Below are positions 1 to 7,923 of a stretch of DNA of 37,121 nt, piece after piece. The position numbers and the translations under genes are program-made. Under the pieces are notes generated by a model. The model was not told the DNA's origin. It did not search any database and saw only the letters and a program-made list of their open reading frames with translations. Location: assembly GCF_002234595.1 (NCBI RefSeq), contig NZ_NMUL01000088.1, positions 1-37,121 on the forward strand, in the 5' to 3' direction. Each line of letters begins with the position of its first letter. Within the stretch, counting starts at the first letter, position 1. Origin of the DNA: Amycolatopsis vastitatis (GTDB taxonomy: Bacteria > Actinomycetota > Actinomycetes > Mycobacteriales > Pseudonocardiaceae).

Positions 1-1
1 A

Positions 2-946
2 CTAGACCGCCAGCCGCGGGCTGAGCACGAACTCCGGGTCCACCTGCGAAACGAGGTCGGCGCCCGCCCAGGCCCGGGCGTTTCGCAGGTGGAACTCGAC
101 CGCTTGACGCTGGTAACGCGCCCAGTCGCGCTGCTCCGCGTCGACCGTCGCGTGCATCGCGCTCAGCGTCTCCAGGTTGCGCGGCTCCAGCTCGGTGATC
201 GGCCGGGCCGCGCCGCGCTCGGCCGCGCGTACGTGCCGTGAAGCCGACATCCAGCCCAGCAGCGCGCCGCCGACCTGCTCCTGCAAGAACTCGACGTCCT
301 CGGCGTCGGTGACCTTGTTGCCGACCACCACCAGCCGCACGCCGAAGTCCCGCGCGTAGTCCGCGTACTGGCGGTACACCCCCACGCTCCGGACCGTCGG
401 CTCGCACACCAGGAACGTCACGTCGAACCGCGTGAACAGCCCCGAAGCGAACGCGTCCGCGCCCGCCGTCATGTCCATCACGACGTATTCGCCGTCGACG
501 TCGACCAGGTGGTTCAGCAGCAGCTCCGCCGCCCCCACCTTCGAGTGGTAGCACTTGACGCCCAGGTCGTCCTCGTCGAACTGCCCGGTGACGCCCAGCC
601 GCACGCCGCCCAGCTGCCGGAAGCACGCCGCGAAGACCGGGTTGTCCTCGAACGGCCGGACCAGCCGCGAGCCGCGTCCCGGCGGTGTCGTCTTGATCAT
701 CGACGCCGTGTCGGGGATGCGCGGGTTGTCGCCGCGCAGGTAGTCCTTGATCAGGGTCATGTTGTCGCCGAGCGTCGGCCAGGCGAGCGCTTCCTCTTCG
801 GTCGCGCCGAGCGCCACCGCGAGGTGCTGGTTGATGTCGGCGTCGATGGCGAGCACCGGCAGGCCGGCGTCCGCGAGGTAAGCCACGAACAGCGACGACA
901 GCGTGGTCTTGCCGCTGCCGCCCTTGCCGACGAACGCGATCTTCAC
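2..946 (-). CDS. CooC/MinD-like P-loop ATPase, putative metal-maturation factor
   Basis: A 314-residue SIMIBI-class nucleotide-binding protein. A deviant Walker A (GKGGSGKTT, residues 7-15, signature Lys8) is followed by an IDADINQHL switch element near residue 34, as in CooC, the ATPase that loads nickel into carbon monoxide dehydrogenase. No transmembrane segment is evident. CooC proteins bind metal through a Cys-x-Cys pair at the dimer interface; here the comparable region after residue 125 has Cys132-Tyr-His134. The GTG start at 946 is chosen because the ATPase fold begins there directly and AAGGGG lies about 10 bases upstream; an in-frame ATG at 985 would add 13 residues and start inside the promoter palindrome. 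The gene diverges from the RNB ribonuclease. A Zur-like palindrome overlaps its promoter. No CO dehydrogenase gene lies in the window, so the client protein is unknown. Other SIMIBI roles remain possible. Confidence 0.85.
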   Translation of the reverse strand: MKIAFVGKGGSGKTTLSSLFVAYLADAGLPVLAIDADINQHLAVALGATEEEALAWPTLGDNMTLIKDYLRGDNPRIPDTASMIKTTPPGRGSRLVRPFEDNPVFAACFRQLGGVRLGVTGQFDEDDLGVKCYHSKVGAAELLLNHLVDVDGEYVVMDMTAGADAFASGLFTRFDVTFLVCEPTVRSVGVYRQYADYARDFGVRLVVVGNKVTDAEDVEFLQEQVGGALLGWMSASRHVRAAERGAARPITELEPRNLETLSAMHATVDAEQRDWARYQRQAVEFHLRNARAWAGADLVSQVDPEFVLSPRLAV

Positions 947-967
947 TTCTGGAGGTCCCCTTCTGGC

Positions 968-986
968 AATGAAGACGGTTTTCATT
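968..986. promoter_or_regulatory. Zur-like operator palindrome
   Basis: AATGAAGACGGTTTTCATT is a 9-1-9 inverted repeat centred on base 977 with one mismatched pair (974/980). Its core, TGAAGAC-G-GTTTTCA, closely resembles the 7-1-7 TGAAAATGATTTTCA type of box bound by the zinc repressor Zur in Streptomyces and mycobacteria. On the minus strand a good -10 element (CATAAT, 984-989) sits at its edge, so a bound repressor would cover the -10 and start region of the ATPase gene that begins at 946. It also lies about 80-100 bases upstream of the ribonuclease gene at 1067. The assignment to Zur rather than another Fur-family protein rests on motif resemblance only. Confidence 0.6.
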
Positions 987-1054
987 ATGCTCCGGGTCAA
1001 CGTACACCCGACCGGCCCGCGCCCGATCGGGCGATCTCCGGGCCTGGTGAGGGT

Positions 1055-1060
1055 TAGGGT
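1055..1060 (+). promoter_or_regulatory. -10-like hexamer for a leaderless RNB ribonuclease transcript
   Basis: TAGGGT ends exactly 6 bases before the GTG at 1067, and no Shine-Dalgarno sequence is placed between them. Transcription would start at or next to the start codon. No convincing -35 is visible, which is common in actinobacteria. Confidence 0.4.
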
Positions 1061-1066
1061 TGGGGG

Positions 1067-2485
1067 GTGCCTCCCCTCGTGATCAGGACACACTCGGCGG
1101 GCGGGGACTTCGGCCCCCTGCGTGCCGAGTTTTCGCTGCCGGAGTCGTTCGGGCCCGAGGTGCTGGCCGAGGCGGAGGCGGCGGTCCTCGACCCGCTCGC
1201 GAGCGCCGGCCCCCGCGAAGACGCGACGGACCTGCCCTTCGTCACCATCGATCCGCCCGGGTCCAAGGACCTGGACCAGGCGATGGTCGTCGAGTGCACC
1301 GCGAACGGTTTCCGCGTGCACTACGCGATCGCCGACCTCGCCGCGTTCGTCCCGCCCGGCGGCGCGCTCGACCGGGAGTCGCGCCTGCGCGGGCAGACGC
1401 TCTACCTGCCCGACGGGAACGTCCCGCTGCACCCGCCGGTGCTGTCCGAAGGCGCGGCGAGCCTGCTGCCCGGCGAGGTCCGGCCGGCGGTGCTCTGGAC
1501 CATCGAGACCGACGATGCCGGCGAGCTGACCGCGACCCGGGTGCGTCGCGCGCTGGTCCGCTCCACCGAGCAGTTCGACTACGAGACCGTGCAGGCCGAA
1601 CTCGACGCCGGGAACCCGCACCCGTCGGTGGCCGCGCTGCCCGAGCTGGGACGGCGGCGGCGCGAACTGGCCGTCCGCCGCGGCGCGGTGGAGCTGCAGC
1701 TGCCGGAGCAGGAGATCAGCGGCGACCCGGACGGCGGCTGGGTGCTGGCCCGCCGCCCGCGCACGGCCGTCGACGCGTGGAACGCCGAGATCTCGCTGCT
1801 CACCGGGATGGCCGCGGCGCGGATCATGATCGACGCGCGGATCGGCGTCCTGCGCACGCTGCCCGACCCGGAGCCCGAGGCCGTCGACTGGCTGCGCCGC
1901 TCGGCCGAGGCGCTGGGCATCGCGTGGGCGCCGGAGACGACCGTTTCGGAGTTCCTGTCCCGGTTGGACCCGGGCCAGCCGGAGTCGATGGCGCTCTACG
2001 CCGATACGACCCGGCTGCTGCGCGGCGCGGGCTACACCGCGTTCGACGGCGAGCTGCCCGCGCTCACGACGCACGCGGGCATCGGCGGCGCGTATGCGCA
2101 CGTCACGGCCCCGATCCGGCGGCTGGTCGACCGGTTCGCGACGGAGATCTGCCTCGCCGTCTCGGCCGGCCGCGAGGTCCCGGACTGGGTGCGGGCGGCG
2201 CTGGCGGACGTCCCGGAGCGGATGAGCGCGTCGGACACCCTCGCCGCGAAGGTCGAGCGCGCGTGCATCGACCAGGTCGAGGCGTGGGTGCTGGCCGAGC
2301 ACGTCGGCGGCGAGTTCAGCGCGGTGGTGCTGCGCGCGGACGAGAACAAGGCGGAGATCCTCGTCGAGGACCCGACGGTGATGGCGAAGTGCGCGGGGGA
2401 GAAGCTGACCGCGGGGGAGCGGATCGGGGTCCGGCTGACCTCGGTCGACGTCGAGAAGCGGAAGGTGTCGTTCGAACGGGCATGA
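1067..2485 (+). CDS. RNB-domain ribonuclease (RNase II/R family)
   Basis: A 472-residue 3'-5' exoribonuclease-type protein. The RNB catalytic core begins near residue 55, with the acidic cluster TIDPPGSKDLDQA giving Asp62, Asp68 and Asp70; the fourth acidic position of E. coli RNase II is Gln71 here, a form I recall in actinobacterial members. The stretch containing HVTAPIRRLVDRF near residue 350 matches the conserved RNB region that contacts the RNA end. The protein is shorter than RNase R and seems to lack the usual N-terminal cold-shock domains; a short beta-rich tail of about 60 residues could be an S1-like remnant. The GTG start follows a hexamer that suggests a leaderless mRNA. The stop overlaps the next ATG (ATGA), so translation of the two is probably coupled. 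Whether it is an active processive nuclease is not shown. Confidence 0.9.
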   Translation: MPPLVIRTHSAGGDFGPLRAEFSLPESFGPEVLAEAEAAVLDPLASAGPREDATDLPFVTIDPPGSKDLDQAMVVECTANGFRVHYAIADLAAFVPPGGALDRESRLRGQTLYLPDGNVPLHPPVLSEGAASLLPGEVRPAVLWTIETDDAGELTATRVRRALVRSTEQFDYETVQAELDAGNPHPSVAALPELGRRRRELAVRRGAVELQLPEQEISGDPDGGWVLARRPRTAVDAWNAEISLLTGMAAARIMIDARIGVLRTLPDPEPEAVDWLRRSAEALGIAWAPETTVSEFLSRLDPGQPESMALYADTTRLLRGAGYTAFDGELPALTTHAGIGGAYAHVTAPIRRLVDRFATEICLAVSAGREVPDWVRAALADVPERMSASDTLAAKVERACIDQVEAWVLAEHVGGEFSAVVLRADENKAEILVEDPTVMAKCAGEKLTAGERIGVRLTSVDVEKRKVSFERA

Positions 2486-3255
2486 CTTACCTCGTCGACG
2501 ATCTCGGTGAGCCGGTGCCGCTGTCCGGACCGGCTTCGCGAGTGGTGTCGCTGGTGCCGTCGCTCACCGAAGCGGTCGAGGTGAGCGCGCCCGGACGCCT
2601 CGCGGGCGCGACGGACTACTGCACGCATCCATCCACCTTGGACGTTCCGCGCGTCGGCGGGTCGAAGTACCCGAAACTCGACCGGGTGCTGGAGCTGGCG
2701 CCCGACCTCGTGCTGGCGAACTCGGAGGAGAACCGCCAGGATGACGTGGAACGCCTGCGCGCCAACGGAATCCCGGTCTGGGTGATGGCCGCGTCGGCGA
2801 CCGTGCCCGCCGCGCTGGGGTCGCTGCGGCGGATCCTGACCCAGGCGTACGAACTCGAAGAGCCGGACTGGCTGGTTTCCGCGGAAGAAGCCTGGCGCGA
2901 GGTCCGGCCGGTGCGGTTCCACGCGGTGGTGCCGGTCTGGCGGAAGCCGTGGATCGTCCTGGGCCGCGACACGTTCGCGGGCGACGTCCTGCGCCGCCTC
3001 GGCGTGGCGAACGTGTACGCGGGTTCGGAGGAGCGTTACCCGCGCCCGGACGTCGAGGAGCTGCGGGCCCACCTGGCCGCGGACGCGGACCTGCTGGTGC
3101 TGCCGGACGAGCCGTACCTGTTCACCGAGGAGGACGGCCCGGACCACTTCCCGGACGCACGGTACGTCCTGGTCTCGGGCCGCCACCTCACCTGGTACGG
3201 GCCTTCACTGGTCGAGGCCCACGCCGCGCTGACGGAGGCGTTGGCGGGGCTGTGA
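2482..3255 (+). CDS. BtuF-like helical-backbone metal receptor, no signal peptide
   Basis: A 257-residue protein of the class III periplasmic-binding fold (BtuF/FhuD type), which binds cobalamin, haem or siderophores between two lobes joined by a long helix. RVVSLVPSLTEAV at residues about 19-31 and APDLVLANSEENR near 73-85 are the usual N-lobe elements. Unlike the transport-linked members it starts directly with MTYLVDDLG and has neither a signal peptide nor a lipobox, so it should be cytoplasmic. It overlaps the ribonuclease stop by four bases and no ABC permease or ATPase is next to it. A role in cytosolic binding of a corrinoid or metal complex is inference; the ligand cannot be read from sequence. 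The last 68 bases overlap a gene on the other strand. Confidence 0.8.
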   Translation: MTYLVDDLGEPVPLSGPASRVVSLVPSLTEAVEVSAPGRLAGATDYCTHPSTLDVPRVGGSKYPKLDRVLELAPDLVLANSEENRQDDVERLRANGIPVWVMAASATVPAALGSLRRILTQAYELEEPDWLVSAEEAWREVRPVRFHAVVPVWRKPWIVLGRDTFAGDVLRRLGVANVYAGSEERYPRPDVEELRAHLAADADLLVLPDEPYLFTEEDGPDHFPDARYVLVSGRHLTWYGPSLVEAHAALTEALAGL

Positions 3256-3520
3256 AGTCAAAGCCACGCGCGAGCGCGGCCCGGATGCTTGCGGCCACTT
3301 CGGCCGGGCGCACCGGCTCGGCCGCCGGGTACAGCCAGTTGTCCGGCCGCGGCCGTCCGGTGTCGATGACCAAGGTGGCCCCCGGCTGATCGGCGAGTTC
3401 GACGGCGAAGGTCATCGTCGCGCCGAGCCCTTGGGCGTAGGTCGGTTTGCGGCGGACCGTCCAGCGATAGTCCGTGCCGTCGACGGTGATGAGCCGGGAA
3501 CCTTTGCGGGGCAACGTCAT
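3188..3520 (-). CDS. Conserved hypothetical protein, 110 residues
   Basis: I cannot assign a family name. The protein begins MTLPRKGSRLITVDGTDYRW and alternates short hydrophobic and polar stretches, suggesting a small beta-rich cytosolic protein, followed by an Arg/Pro-rich tail. It has no signal peptide or membrane segment. An ATG at 3520 is preceded by a strong Shine-Dalgarno sequence (GGGAGGG, bases 3530-3524), which supports reality. The coding region runs 68 bases into the convergent BtuF-like gene, and the low-complexity C-terminus lies in that overlap. Its Shine-Dalgarno is buried in a hairpin located between it and gabD. Confidence 0.65.
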   Translation of the reverse strand: MTLPRKGSRLITVDGTDYRWTVRRKPTYAQGLGATMTFAVELADQPGATLVIDTGRPRPDNWLYPAAEPVRPAEVAASIRAALARGFDFTAPPTPPSARRGPRPVKARTR

Positions 3521-3523
3521 GAG

Positions 3524-3563
3524 CCCTCCCTGTCCGGCCCGAGGCTACGCCCGGACCGGAGGG
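3524..3563 (-). terminator. Hairpin between gabD and the downstream small gene
   Basis: CCCTCC (3524-3529) pairs with GGAGGG (3558-3563), and GTCCGG (3532-3537) pairs with CCGGAC (3551-3556), giving two stacked 6-bp helices with a small internal loop and a 13-base apical loop. No T-run follows in either direction, so intrinsic termination is uncertain. On the minus strand the outer stem contains the ribosome binding site of the gene starting at 3520. Confidence 0.5.
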
Positions 3564-3576
3564 GGAGCGAGTGAAT

Positions 3577-5004
3577 TCAGAGCGTCAATCCCGTCAGGAC
3601 CGTGACGCGTTCCTCCGTGAAGTCCGCCATCGCCGCCGCCGGGCCTTCGCGGCCCACGCCGGAGTCCTTCACCCCGCCATAGGGCATCTGATCCGCGCGG
3701 AAGCTCGGGACGTCGCCGACGATCACGCCGCCCACGCGCAGCGCCGCCGACACCTCGAACGCCGTCGGGAGGTCGCGGGTGAACACGCCCGCCTGCAAGC
3801 CGAAGCGGGACGCGTTGATCCGCGCCACCCCTTCGTCCACTGAGGACACCCGGTTCAGCGAGACCACCGGCCCGAAGACCTCCTCGGCCATCACCGACGC
3901 GTCTTCCGGGACGTCCGCCAGCACCGTCGGCTCCACCGTGGCTCCCGACCGGGAACCGCCCGTCAGCAGGCGGCCGCCCGCGGACACCGCCGACGAGATC
4001 CACGAGGAAACCCGGGTGGCGGCATCGAGATTGATCAGCGGTCCCACATCGACGCCGTCGGCACGCGGGTCGCCGGTCCGCAACGCGCGCACGTGAGCGA
4101 CCACCTTCTCCGCCAGAGCGTCGTATACGGACGAGTGCGCGTACACCCGCTGCACCGAAATGCACGACTGGCCCGCCTGGTACATCGCGAACGTCGCGAT
4201 CCGCTGCGCCGCGAAGTCGAGGTCCGGCCAGTCGGGGCAGACGAGCACCGCGCCGTTGCCGCCCAGCTCGAGCGCGACGTGCTTGCGTGGCACGCGGTCG
4301 CGGATCGCCCAGCCCACCGGGACCGAGCCGGTGAACGACACCACCGGCAGCCGCGGGTCCTCGACCAGCCTCGACGACGTCTCGTTGTCCACCGGCAGGA
4401 TCGACCACGAGCCCGCCGGAAGATCCGTCGCGGCCAGGATTTCGCCGAGCAGCAACGCCGTCAGCGGCGTCGCGGGCGCGGGCTTGAGCACGATCGGCGC
4501 ACCCACCGCGATCGCCGGGGCCACCTTGTGCGCCACCAGGTTCAGCGGGAAGTTGAACGGCGTGATGCCCAGCACCGGCCCGCGGGGCACGCGCCGCACC
4601 AGCGCGAGCCGGCCGGTGCCGCCCGCGTCCGTGTCGAGCCGCTGCAGCTCGCCGGAGAAGCGGCGGGCCTCCTCGGCGGCCCAGCGGAACGTCGACACCG
4701 CGCGGCCGACCTCGCCGCGCGCCCACTTCAGCGGCTTGCCGGACTCGGCCGTGATCAGCGACGCGATCTCTTCGGACCGCTCGCCCAAGGATCGGGACAC
4801 GTGGTCCAACGCCCCGGCGCGGACGTGCGCGGGCAGCGTCGCGAACTCGTCGGCGACGTCCGCCGCGGCCTGCACCGCGGCTTCCACGTCCGAAGGCGAC
4901 GGGACGAAGTGCGACCCGGCCGGCGAACCGTCGTAGGAGTGACGGACGACAGCCGTCGAGCCGGCGGTCACCGGCTTTCCGGCGACCCAGAACGGGAAAG
5001 TCAT
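3577..5004 (-). CDS. gabD: Aldehyde dehydrogenase, probable succinate-semialdehyde dehydrogenase
   Basis: A 475-residue NAD(P)-dependent aldehyde dehydrogenase. The family catalytic set is present: Asn151 in PFNFP, Glu246 in ELGGN and the nucleophile Cys281 in GQSCISV. It begins with ATG at 5004, overlapping the gabT stop (ATGA), so it is translationally coupled to the transaminase. That context points to oxidation of succinic semialdehyde to succinate, the last step of GABA breakdown. Members of this subfamily also oxidise other short aldehydes such as lactaldehyde or phosphonoacetaldehyde, so the substrate is inferred from the operon. A hairpin follows the gene at 3524-3563. Confidence 0.9.
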   Translation of the reverse strand: MTFPFWVAGKPVTAGSTAVVRHSYDGSPAGSHFVPSPSDVEAAVQAAADVADEFATLPAHVRAGALDHVSRSLGERSEEIASLITAESGKPLKWARGEVGRAVSTFRWAAEEARRFSGELQRLDTDAGGTGRLALVRRVPRGPVLGITPFNFPLNLVAHKVAPAIAVGAPIVLKPAPATPLTALLLGEILAATDLPAGSWSILPVDNETSSRLVEDPRLPVVSFTGSVPVGWAIRDRVPRKHVALELGGNGAVLVCPDWPDLDFAAQRIATFAMYQAGQSCISVQRVYAHSSVYDALAEKVVAHVRALRTGDPRADGVDVGPLINLDAATRVSSWISSAVSAGGRLLTGGSRSGATVEPTVLADVPEDASVMAEEVFGPVVSLNRVSSVDEGVARINASRFGLQAGVFTRDLPTAFEVSAALRVGGVIVGDVPSFRADQMPYGGVKDSGVGREGPAAAMADFTEERVTVLTGLTL

Positions 5005-6356
5005 GCGCGGGCCTCCGTACGAACGGCGTGTTCGAGAACCGAGAGGCCCTCGTCGAGCAGGTCGTCGGCCAGCGACAGCGGCGGCAGCAGCCGGACGACG
5101 TTGCCGTAGGTGCCGCAGGTCAGCACGATGACACCGGCGCGGTGGCAGGCCGCCGCGACGCGCTTGGTGAGGTCCGGGTCCGGCTCCACCGAACCGGGCT
5201 TGACGAACTCCGCCGCCAGCATCGCGCCGCGCCCGCGGACGTCACCGATCACCCCGGTTTCCGAAGCCAGCGCCCGCAGCCGCGGCAGGACGATGCCTTC
5301 GATGCGCTTGGCCGATGCGGCGAGGTCCTCGTTCTTCATCGTCTCGATCGAGCCGAGCGCCGCAGCGCAGGCGATCGGGTTGCCGCCGTACGTGCCGCCG
5401 AGGCCGCCCGGCGGGACGGCGTCGAGCAGGGAAGCGCGGCCGGTGACGGCGGACAGCGGCAGACCGCCCGCGATGCCCTTGGCCGTCGCGATGAGGTCCG
5501 GCACGACGTCCTCGTCGGTGGAGGCGAACCACGAACCGGTGCGGCAGAAGCCCGTCTGGACCTCGTCGGCGACGTACACGACGCCGTTCTCCCGGCACCA
5601 CGCCGCGATGGCGGGCAGGAAGCCGCGGGCGGGCTCGATGAAGCCGCCTTCGCCCTGAATGGGCTCCAGGACAACCGCGGCGACCTGGTCGCCGCCGATC
5701 TGCTTTTCGATCCGGTCGATCGCCAGCGCGGCCGCTTCGGGTCCGGACAGGCCGTCGCGGAAGGGGTATGAGCCCGGGACGCGGTAGATCTCGGGCGCGA
5801 ACGGGCCGAAGCCGTGCTTGTAGGGCACGGATTTCGCGGTCATGCCCATGGTGAGGTTGGTGCGGCCGTGGTAGGCGTGGTCGAACACGACGACGGCCTG
5901 GCGTCCGGTCGCCGTCCGCGCGATCTTCACGGCGTTCTCGACGGCTTCGGCGCCGGAGTTGAACAGCACCGACTTCTTCGCGTGGTCGCCCGGCGTCAGC
6001 TCGGCCAGTGCCTCGCAGACCTCGACGTATCCCTCGTACGGCGTGACCATGAAACAGGTGTGGGTGAACCAGCACGCCTGCTTGCGGACGCGGTCGACGA
6101 CGGCCGGCGCGGAGTGCCCGACGTTGGTCACCGCGATGCCGGAGCCGAAGTCGATCAGGACGTTGCCGTCGGCGTCGGTGAGTAGGCCGCCGCTGGCGGA
6201 GGTGACGTAGACGGGCAGCACCGAGCTGACCCCGGCGGCGACGGCGTTGGCGCGGCGCTCCTGCAGCTGGCGCGAGAGGGGGCCGGGGATCTCGGTGCGC
6301 AGCGTGCGTTGCCGAGGTGCCGGGGCCTGTGGCTCGGCGGTGGTGCTTGCGGTCAC
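5001..6356 (-). CDS. gabT: 4-aminobutyrate:2-oxoglutarate aminotransferase
   Basis: A 451-residue class III PLP-dependent aminotransferase. It converts GABA and 2-oxoglutarate to succinic semialdehyde and glutamate in the cytosol. Visible family features include LFNSGAEAVENAVKIAR (cofactor phosphate site), VFDHAYHGRTNLTMG, VVLEPIQGEGGF, YVADEVQTGFCRTG (Asp contacting the PLP ring) and the Schiff-base lysine in ATAKGIAGGLP. Length and motifs match actinobacterial GabT. The GTG start at 6356 is chosen because AGGAG lies six bases upstream. It is first in a two-gene operon with gabD and diverges from a PucR-type regulator at 6460. Confidence 0.93.
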   Translation of the reverse strand: MTASTTAEPQAPAPRQRTLRTEIPGPLSRQLQERRANAVAAGVSSVLPVYVTSASGGLLTDADGNVLIDFGSGIAVTNVGHSAPAVVDRVRKQACWFTHTCFMVTPYEGYVEVCEALAELTPGDHAKKSVLFNSGAEAVENAVKIARTATGRQAVVVFDHAYHGRTNLTMGMTAKSVPYKHGFGPFAPEIYRVPGSYPFRDGLSGPEAAALAIDRIEKQIGGDQVAAVVLEPIQGEGGFIEPARGFLPAIAAWCRENGVVYVADEVQTGFCRTGSWFASTDEDVVPDLIATAKGIAGGLPLSAVTGRASLLDAVPPGGLGGTYGGNPIACAAALGSIETMKNEDLAASAKRIEGIVLPRLRALASETGVIGDVRGRGAMLAAEFVKPGSVEPDPDLTKRVAAACHRAGVIVLTCGTYGNVVRLLPPLSLADDLLDEGLSVLEHAVRTEARA

Positions 6357-6459
6357 GGCGTGCTCCTGGGGAAAGTCGGTGGACGTCCTCAGGATGAGCG
6401 CCGCGGCGACGGCCGTCAGCTCGCCAAACTGTCCAAGTCGACGCGTAGAATTGGCCGTT
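6357..6459. promoter_or_regulatory. Divergent promoter region of gabT-gabD and the PucR gene
   Basis: This 103-base spacer must hold both promoters and the operator. On the plus strand TAGAAT (6446-6451) lies 8 bases before the PucR ATG and no Shine-Dalgarno intervenes, suggesting a leaderless regulator mRNA. On the minus strand TTGGAC (6432-6437) is a possible -35 for gabT, without a good -10. An asymmetric TTGG-containing repeat in 6424-6437 is the most likely PucR contact; I cannot define the operator more closely. Confidence 0.45.
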
Positions 6460-7923
6460 ATGGCACTCACGCTGCGCGCCTTGGCCGACGACCGCCCGCT
6501 CGGGCTGCGGGTGCTGACCGGCGAAGACGTCCTGGACCGGCCGATCGCCTGGGTCCACCCGACGGAGCTGACCGACCCGCAGGCGTTCCTCGAGGGCGGC
6601 GAGCTGCTGCTCACCACCGGCCTGGCCCTGGCTGAAGAGACGTCACCGGCCTACGTGCGCCGTCTCGTCGACGCCGGAGTCGCGGGGCTCGGCTTCGGCG
6701 TCGGGCTGAGCCACGACGACGTGCCCCGAGCGCTGGTCGCGACCGCCGCTGAGGTCGGGCTGCCGGTGCTGGAGGTGCCGCGGAAGACGCCGTTCATCGC
6801 GATCACCCGCGCGGTCTCGCGCGCGGTGGCGGCCGACGAGTACGCGACGACGGTCCGCATCGGCCGCGCCCAGCAGGAACTGACTCGCACGGCGGTCGGC
6901 AAGGGCGGCCCGGCGGGGGTGGTGCGCAAGCTGGCGAAGCTCGTCGACGGCTGGGTGCTGCTGCTCGACACCGTAGGGGTCGAGGGTGCGGCTCCGGCCA
7001 CCGCGCAGTCCTATGCCGACGTGGTGCGCGAAGAGCTGAAGCAGCTTCGCTCGGGTACGCGCGTCTTCGACCTCGACGGACACGAGGTCGTGCTGCAGAC
7101 CCTCCACACCCGGGTGCGCCGCGCGCTCGCGGTCGGCACGGCCGAGCCCCTCGACACCGCCGGACGGCACGTGGTCAACACGGCGGTCGCGCTGCTTTCC
7201 CTGGCGCTGGAACAGGATCTGAAGCTCACGCACGCGTGGCGGTTCCTGCGCACCGGGGTGGTCGACCTGCTGGCGGCCGGACAGCACGAACTGGCGCTCG
7301 GGGTGATGAGCACCGCGTGGGGCGACCCGCCGGAGCCGCCGTGGGCGGTGGTGGCGCTGGTCGGCGGACCCGCTCAGCGCCGCCGGGCCGGCTATGCGCT
7401 GGAAGGCGACACCTCGCTCTTCTTCGCGGAGTCGGGTTCGGCGGTGATCGTCATCGGCCGGTCCGGCAGCGATGTGCTCGAACGGGCGCTGACCGCGGCG
7501 GCGAGCGTCGGGCCGATGTACGCGGGCTTGGTGGATCCCGTACCGCTGGAGAACTTCGCGGTGGCGGCGGAACAGGCGGACCTGGCCGCCCGCGCGGCCG
7601 AGGCGGACGGCAAACCGCTTGTCACCTACGCGGAACACTCGGCCCGCGGCCTGCTGTCGCTCATCGACCCCGTGGTGGCGCGCATCTACGGCGAGAACCT
7701 GCTGGCCCCGCTGCGGAGGCACGACGAGTCCGGCCGCGGAGATCTGGTCGAGTCACTGCGCTGCTGGCTGGAGCACCACGGCCACTGGGACGTCGCCGCG
7801 GCCCGCCTCGGCGTCCACCGGCACACGCTGCGGAACCGGATCACGAAGGTCCAGGAACTGCTCGGCCGCGACCTCGACTCACCGGGCGTCCGCGCCGAAC
7901 TCTGGGTCGCGCTGCAGGCTTAG
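6460..7923 (+). CDS. PucR-family transcriptional regulator of the gab operon
   Basis: A 487-residue cytosolic regulator. The N-terminal PucR domain (about residues 5-125, starting LTLRALADDRP) resembles purine catabolism regulators. A central divergent GGDEF-like region follows. The C-terminal PucR-type helix-turn-helix (about 425-487) includes HWDVAAARLGVHRHTLRNR. It is transcribed away from gabT-gabD across 103 bases, the usual arrangement for an activator of the neighbouring operon; related proteins (GabR/PucR type) control GABA and amine catabolism in actinobacteria. The inducer could be GABA or succinic semialdehyde, which is inference. Its stop shares four bases with that of the convergent Cache-domain gene. 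Confidence 0.88.
   Translation: MALTLRALADDRPLGLRVLTGEDVLDRPIAWVHPTELTDPQAFLEGGELLLTTGLALAEETSPAYVRRLVDAGVAGLGFGVGLSHDDVPRALVATAAEVGLPVLEVPRKTPFIAITRAVSRAVAADEYATTVRIGRAQQELTRTAVGKGGPAGVVRKLAKLVDGWVLLLDTVGVEGAAPATAQSYADVVREELKQLRSGTRVFDLDGHEVVLQTLHTRVRRALAVGTAEPLDTAGRHVVNTAVALLSLALEQDLKLTHAWRFLRTGVVDLLAAGQHELALGVMSTAWGDPPEPPWAVVALVGGPAQRRRAGYALEGDTSLFFAESGSAVIVIGRSGSDVLERALTAAASVGPMYAGLVDPVPLENFAVAAEQADLAARAAEADGKPLVTYAEHSARGLLSLIDPVVARIYGENLLAPLRRHDESGRGDLVESLRCWLEHHGHWDVAAARLGVHRHTLRNRITKVQELLGRDLDSPGVRAELWVALQA

Noticed and set aside
2..2302. Long minus-strand open frame running beyond the ATPase gene, opposite the RNB ribonuclease
   Set aside because: Beyond base 946 the translation is Arg/Pro-rich low-complexity sequence with no domain; it is the antisense of a clear RNB gene in high-GC DNA.
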